From Hexactinellida sp. DTS-2022 (lineage: Eukaryota > Porifera > Hexactinellida): DNA of 64,000 bases. Below are positions 40,446 to 50,370 of this stretch, piece after piece. The stretch is taken from NCBI GenBank assembly GCA_028753945.1, contig JAPNXP010000001.1, positions 9,786,501-9,850,500 on the forward strand. Reading direction: 5' to 3'. A model generated the notes under the pieces. The model worked only from the letters and a program-made list of their open reading frames with translations. It was not told the DNA's origin and searched no databases. Position 1 is the stretch's first letter, and every line of letters starts with the position of its first letter. The position numbers and the translations under genes were made by a program.

Positions 40446-40763
40446 CAGTACACCCTCGCTAATTCGAACCCCGCTAATCCGAACAGGAGAAACCAAAATA
40501 TTCTTCTAATAAATTTGGGAAAAAATCGTAAATTGCAATGGAAGTACAAAAAATAAGTCTCAGGCAAGTATTTTAAGGAATACACTAGATGTTTAGTGCG
40601 GATTAACAAGGTTTGTATATAAGTTTGGTTCGGATTATCGAGATGCTCATTTATAGAGACACATAGAAAATGCATTACTTCACTAATCCGAACGAATTCA
40701 CTAATCGAGACAGAAGATTTTTGAATCGGAACACCTCTGTTCGGATTAGCGAGGGTGTACTGT
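40446..40763. mobile_element. 318-bp pogo/Tc1-type MITE
   Basis: The ends CAGTACACCCTCGCTAATTC and, reverse-complemented on the right, CAGTACACCCTCGCTAATCC are nearly identical, with TA at both borders (40444-40445, 40764-40765). Additional inner copies of CTAATCCGAAC appear. An accidental 136-residue minus-strand frame overlaps it. Confidence 0.85.
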
Positions 40764-41790
40764 ATTTTAATGAAGTAGTACTAAAATTAATAGCTATTAA
40801 GAAAATATTTGTAGCTATAATTGGCAAGTTGGCATGGTATATAATTTTCGTTGGTTTAGAGATGATTCGATTTCATTGGATTTCAATATTTGTCAAGTAG
40901 ATGTAATAGTGGGTTATTTAACAATTTTTAACAATTTCCCGAATCAATGAAAGTTGCCCGAACGTGCCTCTATCAACTGAACAAGTATGCGCCATATACG
41001 TACGTATGTAAATACATGTCCAATTATGTGCTGACTGTTCAATGAACAAATACACATAGATGATCACAAGTTTAGCTAGCACAACATCACATTATGACAG
41101 TACATTATTGGCAATTTTCGAGAAATAATGTGAACTTAAAGTATGATATAAGTCTTACATATAACAATATTGTAGTTACAACTTTTATCTTATATGAACA
41201 GCCCCACATCAAGTTTGAACAAATACCTACCGGACTAAATTTGAATATCATCTACACCAGAATCAACTGCTTACACGTGTACCTTTACAAAGGGACTTAG
41301 GGACTTGAATCATATTATATTATATAAATACATTTTATTTAAACAAATCATGTTTATACTAAGATACGGGTATCATGTTGAGGTTATTATTTACAGGAGT
41401 TCGTACTACGTACTTCTAACTTGTGATATAAGACGCATTCAGAACTTGTCTACTCACAGCCGTTTTGAATAGATAGTGAATTCTCAAATATAAACTTTAA
41501 TATTATACGTTTTTATTATCATTAATTAAACCATAGAAACTAGTCGTAATTGCATCTAAATTTAGCTCATTACCTAATATTATATATGCTATATGTTAGC
41601 TCCAATCCCTGTGAAATACCCAATCAATAAAACTACCTAGATCTCCTGAGATTAATACTAGTCAAGTTGAGTAGATCAATGTTTACTCCTCGCAAGTATA
41701 TAAAGACAGCAATTATGGCATAGGACCATTCTTGCAATACCCTTCTTATTAATTATTAAATAATAAATAAACTATTCTTCCACACCTGAA

Positions 41791-42822
41791 ATGTCTAGAA
41801 AGGCAGTATCGATTAACCACGAATTCAGGACACTCATTGAATACATTATTGATGTAGAGGGAGTGCGAACGAAATTTCTTTTGAGAAATAACTATGTTTC
41901 CCCTCGATACTTAGGGGGAGGGGGCCAGGGGAGGGTTGTGGGTGCATGGGACCAAGTTAATAGCAGAAACGTCGCAGTCAAACAAATGCATTATTGTACT
42001 AATTCAGAACTGCTTGAAATCCAGGAAGAGATTTCAATCCTACAGTCCCTCAACAATAAAAATACTATTTCTCTGCTGGATACCTACTCCTCAGTCAACT
42101 GCACAGACTCAGAAGGGTATCTGTACCTGGTGATGGAGCAGACTGACGGAGACCTCTTTAGCCTGAGGAACAAACTGGACCACCACAAGCTGTCCTTCCT
42201 GCTGTTCCAGCTGTTATCCGGAGTTAGCTACCTGCACTCGTTAGGCATTATGCATAGAGACCTCAAGCCGCATAACGTGGGTCTCTCCAGAGACGGCTCT
42301 CTCAAGATTCTAGACTTCGGTCTCAGTCGTCGCGTGCCTGGTAATGCTCTCACGGAGCCCACTCGCGCAGGGACCCGCAACTACAAGTCTCCGGAGCTGC
42401 TGCTCGGGAACAGGTACGGCCAGTCCGCGGACATGTGGGCGGTGGGCTGCATCGCAGCTGAGCTGGTGCTAAAAAGCGCGCTGTTCCCAGGAGTCAATGA
42501 GAGCCATCAGCTCGAGCTGATCTGTCAGAGTCTCGGAGAGCCGGACTACGAGTACTTACAGCAGCTGGACATTCTGCAGAGGAGTCAACTGAACTACTAC
42601 ACACTCGATGTCGAGGAGAGAGAGCTGGATTATAGCATTCCAGATGAACTGTTTGTCCAGAACAACTCTTTTGACTTCGAACGCACAGAGCAATTCCGGG
42701 ATTTAATTAGCAGACTGCTGGAGTTTGACCCCAGCAAGAGACTGATAGCAGAGGAAGCTTTAAGCCATCCTTACTTCAGTAGGCTGTCGCATAAACTTCC
42801 TTCACAAACACTCTCTGAATAA
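41791..42822 (+). CDS. Divergent MAPK-like (CMGC) protein kinase
   Basis: This 343-residue kinase has the glycine loop GGGGQG (42-47), the VAVK lysine (K64), the HRDLKPHN catalytic loop (155-162), DFG (175-177) and SPE (200-202, for APE). The features LFPG, the MAPK-type insert ending SFDFE and EALSHPYFS near the C-terminus place it near MAP kinases, with JNK or p38 as closest guesses. The activation loop reads LTEPTRAGTRNYKSPE. Where MAPKs have Thr-x-Tyr there is Glu-Pro-Thr, so dual phosphorylation by a standard MAP2K seems impossible. All catalytic residues are present, so it is probably active. It is a single exon with its start at the first ATG. Confidence 0.82.
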   Translation: MSRKAVSINHEFRTLIEYIIDVEGVRTKFLLRNNYVSPRYLGGGGQGRVVGAWDQVNSRNVAVKQMHYCTNSELLEIQEEISILQSLNNKNTISLLDTYSSVNCTDSEGYLYLVMEQTDGDLFSLRNKLDHHKLSFLLFQLLSGVSYLHSLGIMHRDLKPHNVGLSRDGSLKILDFGLSRRVPGNALTEPTRAGTRNYKSPELLLGNRYGQSADMWAVGCIAAELVLKSALFPGVNESHQLELICQSLGEPDYEYLQQLDILQRSQLNYYTLDVEERELDYSIPDELFVQNNSFDFERTEQFRDLISRLLEFDPSKRLIAEEALSHPYFSRLSHKLPSQTLSE

Positions 42823-43870
42823 AGAGCTCAACCCAATAATTACTCACCAACACACTCAGCACCGAATGTTTCATTTAATTATTATTTGTTTGGCTTGCAT
42901 ATTTAATGTTTATAATAATTATAATATTTGTTTAAATGGTTAATTAACTTATTAAACCAAAATGATCCTTCTAATTCGAATTGCCATTGATATCGCATAG
43001 CAACATGTCATTACATTGGAATGCATCAAGGGTTTAACAAGTACCGTATTCAAATACAACTTTTCTGTTAATTAGTTCATAAAGTTATATTATGCACACA
43101 GCACACCCGTCAAAACGAGTTAACTTAATTGAAATATAATTATCAATTTTGCAGCGGAGAATATAAATCAACTACAAAGTATGCTGACAAAAATGTTGCA
43201 AATATTAATCATAAGACTGCTATTTTAATGCAAAATCTACAAAATAATCACAATCTATTAAATCATAGGCTAGATTTAATAGATTTGAATAAATTAATTG
43301 TTGTATACGTAGTCGTTAGGTGACCTAATCACACAAGTATACATCTGGTTATTGGTAATTCACCTATTGAAATGCTAATGATTAATCGAAAAATTTAGAT
43401 CGAAAATAATTAACAAAAATTACACTCGTCAACGTCAAATCTATTCATTTCACGAGTATCAAATTCCATCCTATAAAATAATCTCCCAAATATCAAATTA
43501 TAGCATTCAAACCCTCCCATTCTCCACCCACTGCTATTCTATCCAGGATATTATGCATGACTAGAATTGAACATTCCTAATGTCACTAGAGTAGGCATTT
43601 TGCAATTTTGTACGCCTAAGAGGTCAGTTTTGTATTACTCTATGGGGACATGCTGCAGTTTTCGCGCTCCTGAACGCAATCATATCCCAAATTATACGCC
43701 TCTAGGCGTATGGCGCGATTCTGGATAAAATCCTGATTCTATTGTAAGCCAATTCAAGCGATCCCCCATTGGTAGTATCGAATTGTTCAACTGGAGTTTA
43801 ATTACAAAATATTCTTGATGAGAACACCTTGAACTACGTGTATGTCGATAACAACAGATATACATTAATC
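42823..43870. other. Convergent spacer between the kinase and VPS52
   Basis: About 1 kb of AT-rich DNA. A GGAGCGCG-family fragment lies at about 43575-43740, with palindromic TACGCCTCTAGGCGTA at 43696-43711. No gene is seen; the 64-residue frame at 43129 looks accidental. Confidence 0.5.
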
Positions 43871-46051
43871 CTAGCTCATGAAATGTGGTTTGAGTTTCCG
43901 CACCTCTACCATGAGTTGGTGGTTGCTGAGGAGGTCAGCTTTTAGATGTAGCGACTTGAAAGGAGGGTTACTCATCAGCTTGTGGAACCTGTTGTAGAAG
44001 TGCAGCATCTGACTAAGGATCTCCTGGAAAATTACCCCGCCTTCTCTGAAGTTTGTGAAAGACTGCAGGACTTCTTTTGAAATGTTATCCACTATCTTTT
44101 TCCAGTTATGTGCGAAATTCTTGGCTATTTTCCTAATGTTATTTTCGTAGAAGCTCATCTTATCGAAGTTCCCTGCCTCCACCAGGGGCTCTGCCTCCCT
44201 GACGAACAGAACCAGGTCCTTGAACACGGTCTGCAGCGTGTGCTCTACGAACTCCCGCGTGTTGGTCTCCAGGAGGGACTGGAAGCTGCGGACGTCCCCG
44301 AGGCTAGCCCCGGCCTCCCCCACGCCGCGCTCCTTCAGCACGGAGAGCATCATGTCGTAGTTGTTGATGAGGAATATCAGCTGGTCCTTCCGCGTGAGGA
44401 ACTCCGCGGCCAGCTGCAGCAGGAACTTCTGCAGCTCCTCCTGCAGGTCCGAGAGGGCGGCGTCCACCCTCGCGTCCGGGTGGTTGCTGTTTATGCTAAT
44501 TATCGCAGCGGTGAACTCCGCGTACCTCCTGGTGATGTAGTGGGGGCGTGTATCGAAGTGGCTCAGTTTCTGCGGATCTGCGCTCCTAACGCTGTTCACG
44601 TTGAGCTCTATGATCGCGAGGAAGCGCGGCCACAGCAGCTCCAGCAGTCGGTACCAGTAGAGACTCAGAGTGGACACGCCTCTCTTCTCCATCAGCCGGT
44701 TGAACAGATGCACCAGGTTTATGCAGAGCAGCATGCTCACGCTGTCGAAGCTAGACCCGACGCTGGACTCCACGCAGCTGCTCAGGAAGCCGAGCGTCCG
44801 GTCGAAGATGGAGTCGAACAGCTGCTGAGTGCCCTTTCCCAGCTGGAAGAACTCCTGCAGGAACAGGAACTCGTGGCAGCAGGTGTCTGCGAGTGTGTAT
44901 TGCATGCTGCGGAAGAGAGCCTCGTAGGTGAAGCGCGCCTCCAGTTTGGGCGCGTGAGGGTCCAGTTTCTCTGACTTTGGAGTGTGCGGGACTATAAAGG
45001 GGTTTTCGAAAGTCTTGAGTACCTCGTCCCTGGTGCCCAGAGTGAATACCGTGCTCTTGTTGGTCAGGAGGTGCTTGTTGGATCCGAACAGATTAGACGC
45101 TCGTCGCCCGCTCTCCTCCCCGGCTATGACGTCATCCTTTGTCGATTTCTCCTCAAACTCGAGTTTCTGCAGTCGGGCGTGGTATTCCTTGAAGTACGAG
45201 AAGTGCATCTTTCCCAGAGTGGCGATGTACTCTTCTCTCACCTGCACTGCCGTCTCCCTCGAGTGTGCCATCAGGAACTCGTTAAAGTGTTTGAATTTGA
45301 TTAGGTTGTTCTGAGGCACTTGGTAGTTAGACATTGGTTTACGACACTGGTATATCTTCTCAAATATATTCTCTCGGATTTTGCTGATTGCCTTCAGTCT
45401 CAGTTTCTCCAACACGCTACGCACATCGTCTGCAGCAACTGCGCCCAAGAAGTCCAGCTCCTTGAGGTAGTCTATCTTCCGCGAGAGCTCGCCCAGAGCG
45501 TCCGAGAACCCTTGCTCCTGGACGGGTGACTCTACTATCTGTTTTATCATCATTTCTGAGACAGCCAGCCTCTCGACCACCTGTCCCAGCTCGCCGACCA
45601 CCTCCTGTCTGTTCCTCAGCTTCTGACTCATGCTGGTGGAGGCTTCCTGCAGGTAGTCTATCTCCGAGCTGATGCTGCTCAGATTAAGCTGGAAAGTGGA
45701 TAGCATCTCCTCCATGTTCTTCAGCACGTCGTCGCAGTCGCAAATCTCGAGGTAGAGTCTGGCCATCTTTACGCCCTCTTTGGTATACTGGACCAGGGTT
45801 TTGTTCTCCTCCTTTCGGAGATCGCTTTTTATCTGAGATGCGTACTCCCTCAGGTCCATCCCTTGGGTCACTGCCTGTTGGATCAGAGTATCGTCCATGT
45901 GCTTCTCCATGTACTCTGCCGCCTGTTCCAGAACCTCGTCTCCCTGTGACGTAATATCTATCCCCTCCAGGTCCTGCCCCAGAGAGGCTAGGATGTCATC
46001 CGTGTCTGCCTCGTCCTCCCCGACCTCAAGGCCGACCGTTTCTACGGACAT
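43871..46051 (-). CDS. VPS52: GARP/EARP tethering complex subunit VPS52
   Basis: The 726-residue protein is collinear with human VPS52 (723). Conserved blocks include QLNLSSISSEIDYLQEASTSM in the N-terminal coiled coil, KLRLKAISKIRENIFEKIY, CRKPMSNYQVPQNNL, VFTLGTRDEV, LLWPRFLAIIELNVNSVRS, DTRPHYITRRYAEF, QLIFLINNYDMML and a C-terminus ending VEVRKLKPHF. VPS52 is a core subunit of the GARP complex, which tethers endosome-derived vesicles at the trans-Golgi, and of EARP at recycling endosomes. GCC2, another trans-Golgi tether, is also encoded in this window. The upstream open frame to 46063 has no ATG; MSVETVG at 46051 is the first. No intron is present. Confidence 0.95.
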   Translation of the reverse strand: MSVETVGLEVGEDEADTDDILASLGQDLEGIDITSQGDEVLEQAAEYMEKHMDDTLIQQAVTQGMDLREYASQIKSDLRKEENKTLVQYTKEGVKMARLYLEICDCDDVLKNMEEMLSTFQLNLSSISSEIDYLQEASTSMSQKLRNRQEVVGELGQVVERLAVSEMMIKQIVESPVQEQGFSDALGELSRKIDYLKELDFLGAVAADDVRSVLEKLRLKAISKIRENIFEKIYQCRKPMSNYQVPQNNLIKFKHFNEFLMAHSRETAVQVREEYIATLGKMHFSYFKEYHARLQKLEFEEKSTKDDVIAGEESGRRASNLFGSNKHLLTNKSTVFTLGTRDEVLKTFENPFIVPHTPKSEKLDPHAPKLEARFTYEALFRSMQYTLADTCCHEFLFLQEFFQLGKGTQQLFDSIFDRTLGFLSSCVESSVGSSFDSVSMLLCINLVHLFNRLMEKRGVSTLSLYWYRLLELLWPRFLAIIELNVNSVRSADPQKLSHFDTRPHYITRRYAEFTAAIISINSNHPDARVDAALSDLQEELQKFLLQLAAEFLTRKDQLIFLINNYDMMLSVLKERGVGEAGASLGDVRSFQSLLETNTREFVEHTLQTVFKDLVLFVREAEPLVEAGNFDKMSFYENNIRKIAKNFAHNWKKIVDNISKEVLQSFTNFREGGVIFQEILSQMLHFYNRFHKLMSNPPFKSLHLKADLLSNHQLMVEVRKLKPHFMS

Positions 46052-47164
46052 ATCGCTACGCACTCAATAACAATACACTATGTTAATATGCAAATAGCTT
46101 AGCTAATAGACTAGAACTGCTTACGAGCTTTTAAAAATGAATAATATTAGGTAATTAAAGGTTTAGGTAAGATTAGGTAATAAATTACTAATAATTAAAG
46201 ATTTTGGTAAGATTAATTTAAGTATTTTTTTAGGTAGTTTTAGGTAAAAACATTAAGTTAAGGAAGACAACAAAAATTATCTACTTTTACCAAACATAAT
46301 AACAATTACATGTTTAATAACACCTAAAATTAGAATGTCAAATTGGAAAAACCTTGGAAAAACTATTTGGAAGACAACAAATAAAACAGTGCAGTAAGTT
46401 TTCCGACTTAGCTTAGCATATATCAATATTCATGATTTACTGAATCTGTCTCACTAGCTACGTTTACCTAAATATATGCTAAGGCCGCAGATAAATAGAA
46501 GGAGTTTATATTCACTGGATAAACCGAACCATTTGCAGCATCTGTATTATTTTATAATGCCCGCGGAAGCAAATGAGAGAGGTAGGCACTGCTATATTCG
46601 ATTCATACAAAGTATAAGGCATTTTATGTAGAAGCAACGTTAGAGTGAATTTACTGTTTTAGCTAATGTCACGGTCTACTCCTGATTATTGATTGCACAA
46701 TAAGTTATTTAGCAACGAATATGTTGCATTTTCAAAACAGTTAAACTTCACATTCTAACTTAGAAACTCGTAGCAGTATTAACCGATTCGATTCGATTAT
46801 TATTTAGTCTGATATTGAAAAGAGAATTGCCATCCTGTACCTTTGAGTTAATAACAATAAGTTTATATATCGAGAATAATTACGAATGGCTCTAATTACC
46901 TACTCACACACAGAACTTACAGTTCTATTTCCTGATGCTTTGCGCAGAGAATGAGTAATGGTATGATAATTATGAGTGCGGACAAATACATATAGTTATA
47001 CTGTTCCCGATTCTAAATAAATCGGATAATATGGAATCAATTTTGTATCCATTAATTGCCCAACATTAGCTACAATGAAGTGGTCACTAAAGCATCATTA
47101 AAACAGTTTCCCAAATTAATTAACAAGTAGATTGAAATTTATACATTCAACGAATTATTAATTA

Positions 47165-47535
47165 TTGACTTTATATTCAACGAGCACTTCGGTCTTGGTC
47201 GCTTTGCGACAGATCGGTGCTACGCACCTCAAGTTAACAACCGCTATGCGACCTTACTTTTCCCCTTTCTACCCATTTTCCATAGTTTTAACTTAGTACC
47301 AATAATACCGTTGAAAGCTAACTTCTAGGTTGATTTTGAATTTACATTTATTTCTTTACCTATTTGTGTAAACAACAACAACAAATATGCATATTAGAAA
47401 TTAGAAATCAGCATACTGTTTACTTATTAGAACATTTGGAAGTTAGTCTCTATCTCAATTATATATGCGGTTTCTATTCCCCCATCACTTTAATACAATC
47501 CGGCAAACAAACACACAACAAGCGAGATTTAATAT
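47165..47535 (-). mobile_element. Helitron-like repeat, family B
   Basis: On the minus strand it begins near TATTAAATCTCGCTTGTTGTG, then GTTTGCCGGATTGTATTAAAG, and ends with the GC-hairpin block GCATAGCGGTTG, GGTGCGTAGCACCGATCTGTC and GACCGAAGTGCTCG. It has the same order as the copy at 52463-52880. Confidence 0.6.
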
Positions 47536-47536
47536 A

Positions 47537-47675
47537 CAGTGGAGTTCGTTAATAGCAACCCGTGTTTGCCACTAAATCTGATTGCTAATAGGGGAATGAA
47601 AACCCCGAAAAGTGGTCCTAATAAAGTAATATTGCAAATAGGAGAGTTGCCATGCTAATAAGCAAACTTCACTTG
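47537..47675. mobile_element. 139-bp MITE with TA flanks
   Basis: CAGTGGAGTTCGTTAATAGC and, reverse-complemented on the right, CAAGTGAAGTTTGCTTATTAGC are imperfect inverted repeats. TA lies at 47535-47536 and 47676-47677. It abuts the Helitron-like repeat directly. Confidence 0.7.
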
Positions 47676-47877
47676 TAGATATATTGTAACAGCTAAATAA
47701 TTAAAAAGCATGGCAAAACTACTGAACTGGGAGACAAGGTTGAACCGAATATTATTTGGTGAACACTTGATATTTAGTTGCAAACTAAATATCAAGGACA
47801 GCTATTCATGAATACAGATTTCGGTTCCGGCAGGTTTTATCCCAGGAAGCGATGATTTCGAGTGAGCACAAAGGAAG

Positions 47878-48141
47878 CAGAGGCGTAGCAATATGCGGTT
47901 CATTGAACCAGGGCCCCCGATGTCTCGGAGGCCCCCCAAAGGTTCCAAAGTTCTCCATTCGCAGATACACTTCAATCATACTTCGTCAAAATGCGGGAAA
48001 TGCCATTTCCGAATCCAAATTTACCCAGATAGTATATGCCTCGAACCTCCTTAAAAATTACTCTCCAATTTGAACTAGTGGGGCCGGGTGTCCCGGCGCA
48101 TACTTTTGAACCTGGACCCCGGAACCTTAGCTACGCCACTG
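47878..48141. mobile_element. 264-bp hAT-type MITE with perfect 8-bp duplication
   Basis: The ends are CAGAGGCGTAGC and GCTACGCCACTG. AAAGGAAG flanks both sides (47870-47877 and 48142-48149). A related locus at about 51945-51967 reads GAGCACAAAGGAAGTGCGC with one copy of AAAGGAAG and no insert, a paralogous empty site. Ends containing GGCGTAGC and 8-bp duplications are typical of hAT elements. Confidence 0.9.
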
Positions 48142-48589
48142 AAAGGAAGTGCGCTCTTATTTATTAAAAACAATTTCTTGAGAAATCATGATATTCCTAA
48201 AATTGATTATATTTGTCATAAGTGTGGATTTTCCTTATATAACCAAAATAATTAACCAACCAAAAATAACTATCTTCCAAATACCCATTTGACATTCTCA
48301 ATGCAAAACTAAACCATTCCGGGCCTGATAATACATTAAGTAAATGTACAAAATGCTATCCTGGTAGAACAAAAGGAGCATGCTCCTTTAGAAATTCGGA
48401 GAAAAAATATGTGTGCGCTCCAAAAATCGAGGAGCGCTTAATAATTAATTGTTCATCTGGTCTCTCAGTTACCTGCTTTTATAGACGATAAAATAAAAGT
48501 TCAACAAACTTATGCAAATCAGAACCATCGGTCAATGACTAGGCACGCATCCCAGATTTAATTCGTCAAAACTTTCCGCTAATATACTA

Positions 48590-49660
48590 TCTTATATATT
48601 AAATCACAATGATTTGTTTTTGTTTTTGTTTGTTTGTTTGTTCAGAATTGATTGAGGAACTGGTAAGAGCTACAGACTTGAAATTTGGCAGGGGGATAGG
48701 AAATACTGTATGTAGAAACAAGTTCTAATATCTAAGAAAAATATTCACATCTTCCATCCCTATAGGTGACAAAACTTTTAGCCTATTAAATTCGAGGGTT
48801 TTCCAGTATGGATTAGCAGCTAGCATTCAATTAGTATAAAAGGATTTTAGTGTCTTTATCAATTGTTAAGTGTGCGTTATAGAATGCCTATCTGAGACTG
48901 TGATTTAATTGGTCGAGAGGAAGTTCATTTATCCAATCAGTTATTGTGTTCCGTCTGTCTCCCATAGATTTATAACTTTCCATTGTGTCTATTTGATTAT
49001 TACCAATCAATACAATAACTTCTCCACAGTCCAAAGTTAGGGGTCCACAGAGTTGTACAGTTTGTTAGTGATATTAATTTTATATTTGGAGTTAGTTTAT
49101 TAATATATACAAGGACATGCGTTATTATCTAGAAAACTGTCAGTTCTAATTAGCATAAATATTCAACATACAGGCGCTGATTAGTATTTCCCAAAAAATT
49201 TTTCTGTCCTTATACGTATATACTTATGGCTAGGACCCATTGATATAGACAGCTTAGGGAGGCACAGCCCTACTCTGAAACAATAGCATTATTGTTACGT
49301 GGGTCACTAGCGGTCACCTAAATATTTCCCATATGATTCCCGTAATATAATCAATTTGTGCTTTTGAATTTAAGTAATGCTCAAGGGGGTTCGTGTTATA
49401 ACCCGTCCTTTTTATTACAAAATGACAAAAAGTGTGATGTAGGGACTAGGGAGGGGGTATATAATTTTTTCGTAAATTTTTCGTTCCATAATCGAAAGTT
49501 TTTATGGGAGCCTAGATTCAGTTTAAGTCTATTGGAGTATGCAATTAAATACAACCGACATTAAATTTGAAAAGGCATGTGTTTTGAAATACAAGCGAGG
49601 GCCGCAGGCCCGAGTGCAAGTTCTAAGAACGCGCGTAGCGCGGACGAGTAGCTTGTGTAC
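48590..49660 (+). mobile_element. Helitron-like repeat, family A, longest copy
   Basis: It starts TATATTAAATCACAATGATT, then GAATTGATTGAGGAACTGG and CTTGAAATTTGGCAGGGGG, and ends CGAGGGCCGCAGGCCCGAG followed by CGCGCGTAGCGCGGACGAG. It is collinear with 13675-14770. It has no coding capacity, so it is non-autonomous. The assignment to Helitrons rests on end structure only. Confidence 0.55.
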
Positions 49661-49863
49661 ATAATACTACCTGATAGTTTCAGGTGAGTAGCAAAGTTTT
49701 GCACACATTTATACTCAGTTAGGCTACATACATATGTATTATTCCACGGACGATTATTCGAGGATATAGGATACTCTATTTTGCTACTGCATAGATAGCA
49801 TAAGGCGACTGACAATGGTATATTTTACAGATTAATCGTAGAGTTTATGCTACTTATCCATGG

Positions 49864-50370
49864 TTATTCCTGTTCAAGTTCAATTAGAACTCCGCCACAG
49901 TCCTTAGGATGTAGGAAAATAACTGGTTTTTCATGAGCGCCTATCTTTGGCTCCTTTGTCAATGTTCTAACTTTTCCATCGAGACTCTTGATTGCTTGCA
50001 AAATATCGTTAACTTCAATACAGATGTGATGCATCCCTCCCTCTGGCTTCTTCCTCAGAAATGCTTCGATCGGACTCTTCTCGCCTAATGGTTGGAGTAA
50101 TTCTAGTTTCGTATTTCCCAGGTTAATGAATACAGTGGACACCCCGTGTGCGGGTAGCGGCACAACCTCACTTACTTGTGCTCCTAGGATCTCTTTATAG
50201 AACTGTACAGATTTCTCAAGAGAGGGAACGGCTATAGCTATATGGTTTAACTTTCCTAGCTTCCAGAGCTCTCCAGTATACCCACTGGCGTTAAACGAAG
50301 GAAAGCGAAGAGATTTGTTAAAATTAAGATTCGATGAAAATTTTAGAAATCGTCTCGTTAGTATTGACAT
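49864..50370 (-). CDS. MCEE: Methylmalonyl-CoA epimerase, mitochondrial
   Basis: This 168-residue protein interconverts (R)- and (S)-methylmalonyl-CoA in propionate breakdown, between propionyl-CoA carboxylase and methylmalonyl-CoA mutase. It is a two-module vicinal-oxygen-chelate (glyoxalase-fold) enzyme. LNHIAIAVPSLEKSVQFYK supplies the first metal histidine, GGMHHICIEV the next and VLIELEQE the metal glutamate. ILGAQVSEVVPLPAHGVSTVF and PVIFLHPKDCGGVLIELEQ are near-identical to human. The N-terminus from the ATG at 50370 (MSILTRRFLKFSSNLNFNKS) is basic, hydroxylated and free of acids, as expected for a mitochondrial targeting sequence. The frame is open to 50412 but without another ATG. 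No intron. Confidence 0.95.
   Translation of the reverse strand: MSILTRRFLKFSSNLNFNKSLRFPSFNASGYTGELWKLGKLNHIAIAVPSLEKSVQFYKEILGAQVSEVVPLPAHGVSTVFINLGNTKLELLQPLGEKSPIEAFLRKKPEGGMHHICIEVNDILQAIKSLDGKVRTLTKEPKIGAHEKPVIFLHPKDCGGVLIELEQE

Larger units (their letters stand above)
38855..41790. other. Gene-free stretch of 2.9 kb
   Basis: No convincing gene. It contains MITEs at 39437-39582 and 40446-40763, and a fragment at about 39630-39715 with GGCGTAGCC and CTACGCCACTG, resembling the ends of the hAT element at 47878. The remainder is AT-rich. Confidence 0.5.
46052..49863. other. Gene-free stretch rich in mobile elements
   Basis: It holds a GGTAAGATTAGGTAATTA-type simple region (about 46140-46270), an inverted Helitron-like family B copy (47165-47535), a TA MITE (47537-47675), a hAT MITE (47878-48141), a GGAGCGCG-family fragment (about 48365-48450) and a family A Helitron-like copy (48590-49660). 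No host gene is seen. Confidence 0.55.

Noticed and set aside
44108..44974. 288-residue plus-strand frame opposite VPS52
   Set aside because: Shadow of VPS52, which matches its family throughout.
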